Shown here piece after piece: positions 12,501-23,325 of a stretch of DNA of 64,000 nt. The position numbers and the translations under genes were made by a program. Source of the DNA: Cristatella mucedo (lineage: Eukaryota; Bryozoa; Phylactolaemata; Cristatellidae); NCBI GenBank assembly GCA_009760855.2, contig WPIO01000021.1, forward strand, positions 3,634,501-3,698,500, written 5' to 3'. A model generated the notes under the pieces. That model saw only the letters and a list, made by a program, of their open reading frames with translations, searched no databases and was not told the DNA's origin. Within the stretch, counting starts at the first letter, position 1; each line of letters opens with the position of its first letter.

Positions 12501-14613
12501 GAAACAAGTAAATATCGCAGACGGGAAAACTTCTTGCATTCCAACCTAGGAGAATAGCGGCATCTTTTAAGATGGTTACTAAAACATACATCTGACTTAA
12601 GCTTATCCGGATGTGATATTTCGGTTGTTCATAGATAGCGTTTCTTAAGTTGCACCGTATCGTTAACAATCCCATCGAGGCGGAACACTCGGGCATGTAC
12701 AATTACCCTGTAGGTCTGAGAAACGTATACAAATTTCAGAAGGGCTTCTCTGCCCCGCGCCTTTAGAAACGGGCTTAGAGCACTTCAAAAATGCTTAAGT
12801 TGTTTAATGGTTATTCAAGGGAATAGTTGGAATGAAGATGGGAGGGATAATAAGTTTTCAGAGGGCTCCATGCCTTCCTGACCGGATTTTAATTGTACAT
12901 ATTCAGAGCACACAAATGAACTATGACTAAATTGTAGGTCGAATATGCGGAGATTACAAGTAGATAATAATTAAATAACGAATAAATTAAGAGTATCGTA
13001 AAGTCGATTATGCAAAAATCTATACGTAAATTATCTGTATCTTATAAATGGATTTTGAAAAGATCAAAAGTCGATAATGAGTCGATGATATGTGAACTAC
13101 ATAGGGATTATGAAAAGATTATATCTAGAGTATGCAGTATGCGTCAATTATTTATTGATTATGAATGGATTATACGTTCGAATGATGAGTAGATTATAGA
13201 TAAGTTATGAGATTATTATAGGTAGATTGTAGCTGGATTACATCTGACCTGGGATGACATTATCATCGATTAATGAGCCAATCATAGTTAGATTATGAAT
13301 GGATTATTGTTGAATTATGAGCAGATTATAGCTCAATTATAGGTTGATCATATGTAGATTAGGAATATATTATATAGGAATTATTGTAGAATTACAAGCA
13401 AATGGTACAAGCAAATATGGGCGACGGGAACGGAACGAGAGTAATTCTTTAAGCTGAGGAACAGCTTAGCGGAAATAACGCCTCTTTTACTGAGCCTTAC
13501 GTGCTGCAAGCCGATGCAGGTGATGCAGAAGCTGGTAGGAAATTGCAAAAAAAATTGCATCGAAACTGAATATTCAATCAATTAAATTTTTTATCACTGA
13601 AGTCCGAGGAACGGCTTTCAATTGGTTGCTGAATGGTGGGTGGTGAGAGAGCAGAGGGCTCAGATCGAAAGAGATGGTGAAGTGTAGGTCGGTGCAAGCG
13701 CAGGGAGCGGCCTTTTGGTTTTGACAGACGATGCTGGAGTATACACGGTGGTATTTAGAAAGTCATTTAAAGTCAAACAGATGTGATGCGATTTGAGAGC
13801 TACGCAGTGCAAGGAAAAGCATACAAGCTGCTCAGTTTTGCTGCAGTTTCGGAATACGAATGGACGAGTCGCGGAGTTCTAAAGGATGTAAATGCATTGT
13901 TGTCAATGCGGATGTGTCAGCCGGTGACTAGCGGTCTTGAGACGTTATACTTCCACGCATGAGCATACATCATCTCGGCTTTGAATAATATCGAAACAAC
14001 TTCTTACATCCCAATCAAGGAGGGTATCGGCATCTTTTAAGATTGTGACTAAAAAATTGCATTGGAAATGAGGTTACCCGGACGTGAGATTGAGGTTGTT
14101 GTTGGATTGCGTGTTTTAAGTTACACTGTATTTCGCATCCAGGCGGAACACTCGGGCACATACAATTATCCTGTAGGTCTGAGAAATGTACTACAATTGC
14201 AAAAGGGCCTCTTTGCCCCGTGCCTTTAGAATAGTGCTTCCAGCTCTGCCAAAATGCTTGAGGAGTTGAAAGGTTATTCAAGGTAATGGTAAGAATAAAG
14301 ATGGGAGTGAATTTATACGCATGCAGAGCATACATTTGAACTACGACAAAACGTGGTTTGAATATGCGTAGATTAATGGTAGATGAATAGGAATTTATAC
14401 ATACATTAAGCGTAGATTAAAGTCGGTTATGCAAAAATTATATGTAAATTATTTGTATATTACAAATGGATTTGAAAAAGATTGAAAGTAGATTACGTGT
14501 AGATTATTAGTAAAGTTTATAAGGAATAGGAAAAGATTATATCTAGATAGTAAGTCAATTATGTGTAGATTATTAGTCAATTATACGGTCAAATTTTGGG
14601 TGGATTATATATA

Positions 14614-15057
14614 GGTCAGGCCAAGCATCGTGCCATCCGCTTTTCGGAATCCAACAGTTTGCCAATACCTCGTACAAACCTTAAATCCTTTGGAGACCGT
14701 GCATTTAGTTCGTATGCTCCCAAAGCCTGGAACTCCCTCCCGACCTGCACCAGAACATCCTGACCTGACCGCATTTAAAAAGAACTTAAAAACACACCTA
14801 TTTAGGACAGCATTTAGTGGGTCCCTGTGATTCGTCCTTGATGTGCTTATGCGTGCTGACACTGTGCATGCTGCCACTAACCACATTTGCATGCTGACAC
14901 TGTGCACGTCACTCCTAACCATGTTATTCATTTTGTTTGTTTATCAAGCATGATATTACTCCCCATTCAATCGTGTTTCCCTTTGCAGCAAATGTAAAGC
15001 GCCTAAAGAGAGATTGAGTTCTCTGAGGGCGCTTTATCAAGTGCATTATTATTATTA
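14614..15057 (+). mobile_element. LINE family A, 3' fragment inserted in the satellite
   Basis: The plus strand reads the last reverse-transcriptase segment (RFSESNSLPIPRTNLKSFGD, then AWNSLPTC), the 3' UTR, the terminal stem-loop (AGAGATTGAGTTCTCT..AGGGCGC) and (TTA)n. Satellite short repeats continue on both sides. TATAGGT occurs at both junctions and may be the target-site duplication. Confidence 0.88.
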
Positions 15058-17381
15058 ATTATAGGTAGATTATAACTAGATTGCATATGATTTATGAGTA
15101 TACTAATAACAAATTAGGAGCAGATGATTGGAAGATTATGAGTGAATTATCGTTAAATTTTGAGCATATCATATCTCGAATACAAGTAGACTTAACGTAG
15201 ATTAGGAATAGATTATATATGAACTTTGGTCAAATTATAAGTAGATTATACAGGAAAGTATGCGAGACCGAAGAAAAACTCTTTAAGTGCAGGTATAGCT
15301 GAGCGAAAATATTTTTATCTGAGGCTTACATAATGCAAGCTAATGCAGGTGATGTCAGAAGCCGGTTGGAAATTCAAAACTTTTGGTTCGTTGAAACTGA
15401 ATATTTATTTACTTTAAATTGTCACTGCAGTCCGAGGAACGGCTATGCAACTGGTTGCTGCGGAGCGGGTGGTGCAAAAGCACACACGACAAGATCAGCG
15501 TGAAATGGCAAAGTAAGTTGGTGCAAGCGGGTGGAGCGGCCTTTTGGCCCTTACAGAGGATTATAGAGTCGATACGATGCTTGATAAAAGGTCAATGAAA
15601 GGCAGACAGGTGTGGTGCAATGTGATAGCTACGCAGTTGAAAAAATATCGTCCAAGCTGCGATGTTTTGCACCAGTTGCTGAATACTAACATCCGAGACA
15701 CGGAGTTTTAAACGAAGCAAATGCAGTAATCTTAATGTACGAGTGTGAAGCGGTGACTAGGGGGTTTTAGCCTTATTACACCTTCGAGGAGCAATCAACT
15801 TCCTTCCACGCGGGTGTATGCATGTCTTTGGTTTAGAATAATATCGGCACAATTTCATGCACTTCAAACCCGAATGGTTTTGGCATCTTTTAAGATTGTG
15901 TCTATAAGGACATCAGAATTGAGCTTACCCAGGGGTGAGATTCAGAGTGTTCTTGGATAACGTTGTTCAAGTTACACAGTATTGTCTAAAAGCCCAAACA
16001 GGTGGCTCTCTCGGGCACGTAAAAATAGACTGTGGGAGTGTACATTTTAATCAAGTTTCAAAAGGGGCATCTTCGCGGCCCACCTTCAGAAACGGGCTTC
16101 CAGCTCTTCCAAAATGCTTAAGGAGTGTAGTGGTTATTCAAGGGAATGAAAAGAAAAACGACGGGAGTGACAGAAAGTTTTTTCCGAGGGCTCAACAGCT
16201 TCCTGGACAGATTTTAATAATACGTATGGAGATAATACATATGAATTATGACTAAATTATAGGTCGAATGAGGGTAGATTACAGGTAGATGATAAGTAAA
16301 TTTTGAATAAACTATGAGTAGATTTAAGTAGATTATGCAAACATTATATGCATATTATCTGCATATTGAAAATGTATTAGGAATAGATAATAAGTAAATT
16401 AGGGGTAGATTATAAGTAAAATATATTGATTATGAAAATATTATAGGTAGATTATGAGTCAATTATATATAGATTATAAATGGAATATATATTTAAATTT
16501 TGAGTAGATTATAGATATATTTTTATTAGATTGTAGGTATTTGGTACATATAGGTATTTTTACGTTCGGTAATCTAAAATTGTAACGTTAATTGTAAAAT
16601 TGTAATTGTAATTGATAACGTGGAATTGATATAGCATTAGATAGTCTGAATTATGGATTCCAGTTCTAGCTACGTTTTCGCTCACGCCTAGGAACTGTTT
16701 CCTAAACTGAGTGAAACACATGTAAGACATGGCCCATAGAGCTTGCAGAAAGTTGTTTACGGGCATCAACTCTGAATGTTGAGCTCCACCTCCAAGTCTT
16801 ACTGTAATGCTTTCAACTGTGCGTGATAAAATACTGTGCTATTAGCTGTGTAGCTTCCATACTTATTCGTATTTCGTATTTTGGAATGCAGCCATGAGCC
16901 GCCTAGCTTTATCATATTGCCCTTAAACGTTAAGCCTATGCATTTTTTGAATGCTGTAGTTATAGGTGAGATTTCCTGCCTTCTACTCCTATAAATGAGT
17001 TTAATTCTACCAATTAATTCTCTTGCTTTCTCATTTAGAGGTCTTTGTATTGAGATGCTATTCTTAGCTTAAGGAAAAATCAGGCGAAGCTTGTCAAGGA
17101 GCATTTTAGCATCGCTAATCGTACCATCTGTTGGAGCAGCTGCCGGAGCAGCCGCCAGGTGCAAGGCATTCATGTCACCAAACGGTAAGACGGTCTCTTA
17201 AGAGTGAGTTCAATATTTTTGTTGTACATGATCTTATACATATATCTGCGCAGAATCCTGAAATCCTATCCAAAGACATGATTCCACTGAAGAATTCATT
17301 CGTTTGAGCTTGAGTGGTTAGCGATAGCTTCCTCATCACCCTACCTACATTATCAGCAGCAGCATTAGCAAACGCAGGATT

Positions 17382-18096
17382 GTAACCGAGTTCCAGGGGT
17401 CAGAGGCTAATTCCCGCCAAACTCAGGCCACGCTGCCGCTCGCCATGCCGCCGAGCTAGGGTAAGACGAGCGGCCGTCAGGGTAAACGTCTTTATAACAA
17501 CGCATGCGCCAACAACAGTAGGGGAACTAAATAAGCCTACAGGGAGGGTCCTATACACCCTACACTATGGGGGGCGCAAGACGACGCAGCAAGCGCGAAC
17601 AAACGTGTTAGTTGGGGTCAGTCGGCTTCTGCAGTCCTGTCGTTGTACCGACTCCGAATCCAACAGTACGAGCGTACGCCATCCAAAACCCGGCTGGCTG
17701 AGTAACTGCTTGGCTAGTCCGAGTTGACAACTACCACAGTCATAAGCTTCCACCGAAAGACGCCAACACACGGGGGGGGGGGTCACGAACATGCTACACG
17801 GGGAGCGCGGAATATACAAGTCAACAACGAGCGAGCTATCCAGCTCCGCTCGGGCCTTGGGTACTCGTTCCCTTGCGTGCGTGGCAGCATCGCCGGAGCA
17901 CGCCTGCACGAATCCAGGTGCATAACTCGGTGAGACCGGGAGCCTCCAACACCACGACTTGGCCAACTTCCCGTACCCAAGAGCCCCGGTGACCTCTCGT
18001 CACCACACATCCGGCAATGCATAGGTCTGACCCCGGCCTAGCCGGTGACCCTCATTAAAGCCGCCTGGTCCCAGCCAACCGAACCCATCCTGGGTA
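17382..18096. mobile_element. Unidentified 715-bp insertion with 7-bp target-site duplication
   Basis: CAGGATT occurs at 17375-17381 and again at 18097-18103, exactly bounding a GC-rich segment that interrupts the AT-rich capsid-like gene. Removing one copy of the repeat and the segment would bring the capsid-like reading together. The ends (GTAACCGAGTTCC.. and ..CCATCCTGGGTA) show no clear inverted repeat and there is no poly-A or microsatellite tail. An internal G10 run lies near 17772. No protein was recognised. Confidence 0.65.
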
Positions 18097-18212
18097 CAGG
18101 ATTAGTATTATTAGCTACTGCAACTCCCATTATCTCAGATAGCGGATAGTAATTTGTATCTGAAGTGCCTTCATCTTTTCTCAGAAATGATTGTAGTCTG
18201 AATTATCTTCGC

Positions 18213-18415
18213 GAATGGCATAGAACACCAGCCGACGTGCAACACCACCAGTTTATTCCACCTCCACACGGAGCAGGGCGAAGAACAACTCTCCTCGCCC
18301 CTCTCGCCCACCGGAGTCCCCTGACTCCCTTGTCAAAACAAACACTAATAGCACGTCCGGGCTGCTTACCACTTCGGGTGTCGCAGCCCACTCTTACAGC
18401 GATCAGGGGCAGTGT
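18213..18415. other. GC-rich foreign-looking segment in the capsid-like gene
   Basis: About 200 bp with GC content much higher than its flanks separates two minus-strand capsid-like pieces. It contains CACCAGTTTATTCCACC and CTCTCGCCCACCGGAG. No target-site duplication could be fixed, so the borders are approximate. Confidence 0.4.
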
Positions 18416-18794
18416 CATCAATTAAATAAAACCACAATGATGTCAATCGTTAACCCCTATTATAATCGTTAGGATACAACATTGTTCCTATAACTGTCGA
18501 AGTTATAGCCATTCCATAGTCAGTATTATACGATTCAACCTCAACCCCACCAATCATAAATCTCATTCGCTCGAAAAGCCAAGACGCTCCATTAATAACA
18601 AATGTAGCTTCACCATCAGGAGGTGCTCGATAGCCGGCATAACTGATAGGAGTAGCACATAAGTGAGCTGCAGCACCTTTCCATATTTTTATACTTCCTT
18701 CAGCCAATATGTCAGCTTCAGATAGTACAAAGTAATCCGTATGCCTGGCTTCTACGAAGAACCTAACATTTGTTCCGAGATTAATTGCAGTTTT

Positions 18795-19262
18795 TAATGC
18801 AATTTATCTCCGTCTGAAACTTCACAAAGCCATAACGACTATGTGGGAGTTACGCAGGAGAGTTTTGTATAGCGCACTCACAGCCTGAACGGCTTTCGGT
18901 ACGCACTCGGTAGCCAACAGACTTTGTCTCACGCAACAAAGAGAAAGTGGGAAGCGTAGCAGAGTCATGAGAGCAGTTGAGGTAGTGATTAGCATGGAAG
19001 TAGCAGCTCAGGACCGCTGGAAAGGATGAGCCATAGTCAGTTGCAGGAGAGTAGTTGTCGTTGCGTAAGAATTGTGGAAGCGAGCTTCCACAGCCTCGGA
19101 CCTGCAGAGCTAAAGCTTCTGTCGCCAACGGTCTTTAAGCGAAAGAATGGAACAGCTAATTTATTGTCCATACAAGAACTGGGGGCATGAGGAGGCTGAA
19201 ACTGGTGCAGCTGTTTAGCTACGTAAGAAGGAGCCAAGCTGTGGCAGGCCTTGTGGTTCAGC
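18795..19262 (-). mobile_element. LINE family B, 3' fragment inserted in the capsid-like gene
   Basis: The minus strand encodes LAVPFFRLKTVGDRSFSSAG and the family B 3' UTR, closely matching 9053-9513. Capsid-like coding sequence lies on both sides (19265-19300 and below 18793), so this insertion came after the viral element settled in the genome. Confidence 0.85.
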
Positions 19263-19424
19263 GTTAAGTTTCTTTACTTGAATTCCATCAGCAGGAGGAT
19301 ACTCATAATACTGAATGTTATATAGATTGGTGCCGGAGGCAGTTCTCGATCCGTCATGTTAAGCATCTTATCTACATTCAATTCCATTATTCCTACATAA
19401 TAGTACTTAAACATATTTTTCTTG

Positions 19425-19471
19425 TTTTTCTATATATATATATATATATAAATAAACAAACAAATAAATAA

Positions 19472-19505
<34 letters not shown>
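19425..19505. repeat. TA / AAAT microsatellite
   Basis: The run consists of (TA)n, then AAACAAACAAATAAATAAAT, then (TA)n again. It lies between the capsid-like gene and the next minus-strand gene. Confidence 0.95.
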
Positions 19506-19508
<3 letters not shown>

Positions 19509-20040
19509 ACCACCGATTCCAGTTGTGAAAGCACCGCCTTTCTGTATTACTGGAGAAGAAGCTGTATGTGGAGGTGGTTCAACCACTCGACTTTGTCGTT
19601 TCTTTCAGTATCTTTTCCGGTTCATTCTTAGCCATGCTTGTCGTCGATCTGGCTACTTCATCTTCTCTTCCCCTTTGTCTTTTCTCGTGTTCATATTCTT
19701 CATCTTCTCTTTGTTGAACAATCCTTTTACTCTCCTCATCTGCCTTTCGCTCATCATCATTTAGTGTTTGCCTCCCTTCCTCCTCCTTCCCAAGTTTTGC
19801 AGCTTCCTTCTATCTCTTTTTTGAGTATCCTTTGCTTCTTTTGCATCTTCATAATCATCAACCAATTTTGTTATAGCTAAACCGCATCCCGAAGGGCCTA
19901 TAACCAGACCTAACATATATAATATAACATATAAAATATATATAACATAACCAGATATTTCATATAAATTTAAATAACTACATACAAGAATATGTATTGC
20001 GTAGAGTGTAAACGACATACAGGAACGGTCGCTGAACATT
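19505..20040 (-). pseudogene. Membrane/coiled-coil protein of the viral element
   Basis: The minus strand (20039-19761) reads a hydrophobic stretch (about 20 residues including YVILYMLGLVIGPSGCGLA), then a highly charged segment (KLVDDYEDAKEAKDTQKR). A further charged helix continues in a shifted frame (RIVQQREDEEYEHEKRQR), and an adjoining frame adds Gly/Pro-rich sequence near 19500. This looks like one small protein with a membrane anchor and a coiled-coil tail that has suffered frameshifts. Its position directly upstream of the capsid-like gene suggests a virion or assembly role, which is inference. Not assigned to a family. Confidence 0.4.
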
Positions 20041-20147
20041 ACGAAGAGATTGCAACTGCACGACTAGTCCCCGTAGCTCCATGCTCACGGGTAAATGCGT
20101 TACTTGTGGATCGAAGCAAACCTAATTCACAGAAGTCTCAGACGTAG
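19992..20147 (+). pseudogene. Small zinc-ribbon protein (DUF5679-like)
   Basis: The ORF starts MYCVECKRHTGT and contains the first CxxC pair. The second expected pair is present but in the +1 frame about 80 nt downstream (GKCVTCGSKQT, 20091-20126), ending at TAA. One frameshift therefore separates the two halves of a four-cysteine zinc ribbon. Very short proteins beginning MYCV.C are common in Polinton/adintovirus-like elements. The gene is divergent from, and overlaps, the minus-strand membrane protein start. Confidence 0.55.
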
Positions 20148-20419
20148 CGGTGCACGCGCTAATGTTAGTCCTCCTGAAGAAGCAAGAGCGAAAAGATGTT
20201 GCGTAAGATCGACACGATGGACAAGGTAAACATTCTACTCTAATAAGTAAAAGAACGGTAGATATATTTAAAAATATAGAACCTAAAAAAAGGTGAAGAT
20301 GATATATTTTGAACAGAGAAAGCACCGTATGAAAAAACGTTTAAGAGAATTTATGGAGAAGAAAAACGAATAAGTGGCTCACCTGTGATTCTTAAACAAC
20401 TTGAAGATAAGTGAATTTC

Positions 20420-20785
20420 ATGGAAGGTTCAGGTTGGAGTTATGGAAAGAAAGCTGGATCCAGATTTAAAGAATTTTTATAATTTATCACAGCTTTTAAG
20501 AACCTGCTTAAAAAACTTAGTTCCAGACCTTTAACTGATGTGGATATAATGCGATACGTTATAGAACTAGGAATAAAAAACTTGCTTGGCGCTCCTCCTC
20601 TACCGGAAGTAGAAAAATATTGCGTTGGAAATGGAAATGGGAATGATTTGCCAAACTTTTCTACATGGAAGTTACAAGAATACGATGAAACCGATCTCGG
20701 CAGACGTTGCTTAGAATTTCTGTCACTCGTGGAAGCGTTTAATGACGACTTTGGGTTAGTTCTGGGTAATCTCTTTGATAATTAA
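20420..20785 (+). pseudogene. Unidentified protein of the viral element
   Basis: A plus-strand start (MEGSGWSYGKKAGSRFKEFL) ends at a stop after 20 codons. In a shifted frame the coding continues to 20785 with IMRYVIELGIKNLLGAPPL and an acidic C-terminal part (LEFLSLVEAFNDDFGLVLG). It appears to be one small gene with a frameshift. The basic, Gly-rich N-terminus is reminiscent of virion-associated proteins, but I do not recognise the family. Confidence 0.45.
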
Positions 20786-20823
20786 TTTTCATTTAAAGAA
20801 ATTTATTTTTATGGTATAGAAAA

Positions 20824-21502
20824 ATGCCTTCCAAGAAAGCTTTAAGAGGAACAAGTGCAATCAAGTCAGTCGCAATTCCTAAAGGAAGAATCTTCATTAC
20901 TAAAGAATCTCCTCTGGGTTAGGTTGCAATTTAGAGAAACTGTGTATGGTAAAACCTATCTCAAAGCTATTGCATTTCTAGATTCTAATGAGACTGTTAA
21001 AAATAAGATCGTTTCGCTCGCTGATGAAGCCTCTAAGACTTGCGTAACGAGATTTCCTGACTTGTCCACATTTAAACGAAACTAAAAACGCATTTATTTA
21101 TCAGAGCATTTATTGAGTTTCTGTGATTTGTACTTTGCTTATCGCTGACACTGTGCCGATACTGCCACTAACCAAACATCAGCATGCTGTGCATGTCACC
21201 CCTAACCATGTGGTTTATCAAGCATGATACCACTAACCATTCGATCTTGCTCCTTTGCAGCAATTGTAAAGCGCACAGAAAGAGATCGAGTTCTCTAAGG
21301 GTGTTATATTAAATGTATTATTATTATTATTATTATTAAGAAGCTAGGCTTTAAGCATACGTTGGATAAGTTTGTTGGCGTTAGCATATTGTTCATTCAA
21401 GGCCATAAAACGTTGTTTTACGCATCAGATGATGAAAAAATAGAGATTGAAAAGGAGCAACAAGTCGTTGAGAGACTCAGAAATGACTTTTTGATTACTG
21501 AT
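20824..21502 (+). pseudogene. Unidentified viral-element gene split by a LINE
   Basis: The start at 20824 (MPSKKALRGTSAIKSVAIPK) reads into a stop at about 20920 and continues in another frame (AIAFLDSNETVKNKIVSLAD) to about 21032. A LINE 3' end then interrupts. Sequence resumes at about 21339 with KKLGFKHTLDKFVGV and FYASDDEKIEIEKEQQVV and stops near 21502. Function unknown. Confidence 0.45.
21033..21338 (+). mobile_element. LINE family A, short 3' fragment
   Basis: The copy begins in the last coding segment (FPDLSTFKRN-like), includes the family A 3' UTR with CATGCTGTGCATGTCACCCC and CTTTGCAGCAA, then a decayed stem-loop (AGAGATCGAGTTCTCT) and (TTA)n. It sits inside a gene of the viral element. 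AAG occurs at both borders. Confidence 0.85.
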
Positions 21503-21803
21503 TGATTGATGGATCGTACGCTTCAAAGAATACGTATGAAGGAGAAAAAACTCATTTATAAGATAAAATTAGTTCAGGTGAAAATGTATCCTTGCCAAGA
21601 AAAAAGTGTAGAGAAATGATTAATGACATTTGCAGATTTAAAATTACTTTTCTTTTCTCAGCCCAAGTCCTGATCATTCTATTTTCATTTTAAAGACAGC
21701 CAATAATTTCTAAAAAAAATTTCCAAAGTTCCTCAGCAACGTGATTTGACGTATGAGAGAATGATAGAACTTTTTTAAATACATCCATGCATTGGAACCA
21801 TGA
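21503..21803 (+). other. Viral-element sequence, gene remnants
   Basis: A short plus-strand reading MDRTLQRIRMKEKKLIYKI occurs near 21510-21620. The remainder is AT-rich with stops in all frames. No family was recognised. Confidence 0.3.
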
Positions 21804-22265
21804 TCAATAGAGTTTTCGTGCAAGAAAGCTAAAGCTGGAAGCATAGCAGATTATATTCATCATACTGGACGTTCCTACCTTATATTCAATAGTAAATCTA
21901 ATCACAGATCTCATTTAATTTGGTTCTTTATGACTGATAACTGGCTTTATATGGAGGTTGACCACGTAAATAACATTAGCCACGATGACCAGTATAAAAA
22001 CTTTAGACTTGCGTATGCTTCACAAAATTCTCATAACCAGGGAGTTATAAAAAAACAAGAAGTTAGGTATTAAACGTGTTTATCTTACTTCTACTGAATT
22101 GATAATTATTGCGCTACTTTCTATGAGACTTTTGATGTTGAGTTAAGAGAGTCTGGTATAGCTTCATAAAATTACAGAATAAAATGACAGAGTAAAATGA
22201 CAAAAGAAGCTGCAGAAGCTTATAAACGTTTTACGATTGAGAAGGCTGGGTATTTTGCTAAATTT
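21804..22265 (+). pseudogene. HNH endonuclease relic
   Basis: An open frame of 90 codons (21804-22073) reads ..GRSYLIFNSKSNHRSHLIWF.., then EVDHVNNISHDDQYKNFRLA and SQNSHNQG. This is the layout of phage/homing-type HNH nucleases: a small beta region and a His-containing helix, the D-H pair of the HNH core, D..Y.N(F/L)RLA, and SQN..N. About 120 nt further on a short reading (22197-22265) gives KEAAEAYKRFTIEKAGYFAK, which resembles the C-terminal AP2-like repeat found behind some HNH homing nucleases. Stops between the two parts show decay. The gene has no start codon in its normal place. Confidence 0.65.
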
Positions 22266-22274
22266 TCTTCGTAA

Positions 22275-22618
22275 ACTTTACTGTCTTTTCATTTTTAGCC
22301 CAAGTCCTAGCCATGCTTGTCCTGCCGTGAGAGCAGTTACCTTCTTCGCATATTTACGAACATATTCGGGTTGTTTCATATCAGTTGATAGCTTAGCTGC
22401 TGTTTCAGCCAGATCCATATCGAATACGTTTCTTAATTCGGCATGCTTTGATTAATTTAGATGCACTAGTCTCATTATTCACTGTATCCTGAACGAAAGC
22501 GCTTTATCTAAATTGCTGACACCTTCTTTGTAACCTTCTTTAACTCTTTGGTCATACTTAAAGAGAAGGGGCCCAGTACCGAGTTAGCTCCCGTATTATT
22601 AAAGCTTCCACCTGGAAC
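22275..22618 (-). pseudogene. Unidentified small protein of the viral element
   Basis: Minus-strand pieces read KYDQRVKEGYKEGVSNLDKA (about 22565-22490) and, in another frame, VFDMDLAETAAKLSTDMKQP with a following VTALTAGQAWLGLGLK (about 22440-22290). The composition is helical with a short apolar C-terminus. It lies immediately downstream of the next minus-strand gene, as in a polycistronic viral block. Confidence 0.35.
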
Positions 22619-22984
22619 TTATTCGCCAGGATTTTCTTTAGGTAGCGACACATGTATTTTCTTACCTTCAATTAGTTCGTAGCTACTGTTTCCAAGAATC
22701 CAGAACCAAGTTTCAACGAGTGTGTGTAGCGATTTGCTTGAAGCGGCACTTCACTTAACGTGATCTCTACTCTTAATCCTTTCTCTGCACTCTTTAATAT
22801 TAATAATTTTGGCTTGAGCAGTAGTAACCATGAATGAAACTTCTGGACTCGGATAATATATAGCTCTAAGCGGTAAGTCTATAGTTAGTGGAGAAGCTAC
22901 ACTATTCGCAATAATGCGTCTCTGATAGTTAGAAAGCATCGCACGTTCGCTTCTAAGTACATCTTCTATATTAATTCCAACCAT
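22619..22984 (-). pseudogene. Unidentified protein, possibly minor capsid
   Basis: The minus strand starts MVGINIEDVLRSERAMLSNY and runs to 22751. Coding then continues one frame over with EVPLQANRYTHSLKLGSGFL and VSLPKENPGE, ending at TAA (22619). A single frameshift near 22755 explains the break. The mixed beta-type composition and the place in the minus-strand block would suit a penton or minor capsid protein, but this is an inference without a diagnostic motif. Confidence 0.4.
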
Positions 22985-22996
22985 ATTTTACATCAT

Positions 22997-23219
22997 TTTA
23001 ATCATCTCCAAGTCCATCCGGAAACATTTCTTTATAGGTTTCTCCTACAGTTGGTGATCTCCCTAGTTAATTTTTTAATCTCTGCTGTAATGATTTCCTA
23101 TTTTCTGCACCCTTTGTGGTTAATTCATCGAAGCGATTCCCAGGATATGTATTACGTTTCTCATACAGTTCTTTTTCTTTTTGAATCAATTCAGTCAACA
23201 TGGAATTCATTTCATTCAT
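22997..23219 (-). pseudogene. Small charged coiled-coil protein
   Basis: The start MNEMNSMLTELIQKEKELYE leads into a 50-residue open reading that ends at 23067. A shifted frame continues with SPTVGETYKEMFPDGLGDD to about 22997. The N-terminal half is Glu/Lys-rich and likely helical. Family unknown. Confidence 0.35.
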
Positions 23220-23325
23220 AGGTATTTTTATAGATCAATATCTAATCCTCGTTTCATAAGCTGTGAGATTATTTTAAGGTCTGTAATCGCATTTAAAAGT
23301 CTATAACTCTGAGTCTGCAGTGCTT

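Larger units (their letters stand above)
6730..16560. repeat. Composite satellite: GATTAT short repeats plus two longer blocks
   Basis: Nearly 10 kb is built from three alternating parts. (1) Degenerate tandem repeats of about 11-12 bp, of the form GATTATGAGTG / GATTATAGGTA. (2) Block B, which starts like GGGAGACGGGA..GTTAAGAAGAGAAATC and runs through GGTTGCTGAAGAGCGGGTGGT; copies start near 7509, 8289, 10300, 11082, 13419 and 15261, with a clipped copy near 12516. (3) Block C, with AAGGGCTTCTTTGCCCCG and ATGGTTATTCAAGGAAACG; copies lie near 6750, 8870 (continuing at 9535), 11650, 12535, 14000 and 15870. The order C-short-B-short-B occurs twice (about 6750-8870 and 8870-11650). Two LINEs have inserted. 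No protein is supported. Confidence 0.85.
16560..19400 (-). pseudogene. Major capsid protein-like gene, fragmented
   Basis: Minus-strand pieces appear in order from about 19400 down to 16560. The central piece (18790-18430) has the pattern of an N-terminal jelly-roll domain of invertebrate Polinton/adintovirus-like capsid proteins: an R-x-x-V-E-A-R strand, FVLSEADILAEG, then SWLFERMRFMIGGVEVE and LYPNDY. Later pieces (17375-17040 and 16769-16560) carry AFANAAADNVGRVMRKLS and FRKQFLGVSE. The gene is interrupted by a family B LINE (18795-19262), a 715-bp insertion with target-site duplication (17382-18096) and a GC-rich segment (about 18213-18415), and it has stops and frameshifts. The family call rests on my pattern recognition, not on a search. 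Confidence 0.6.
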
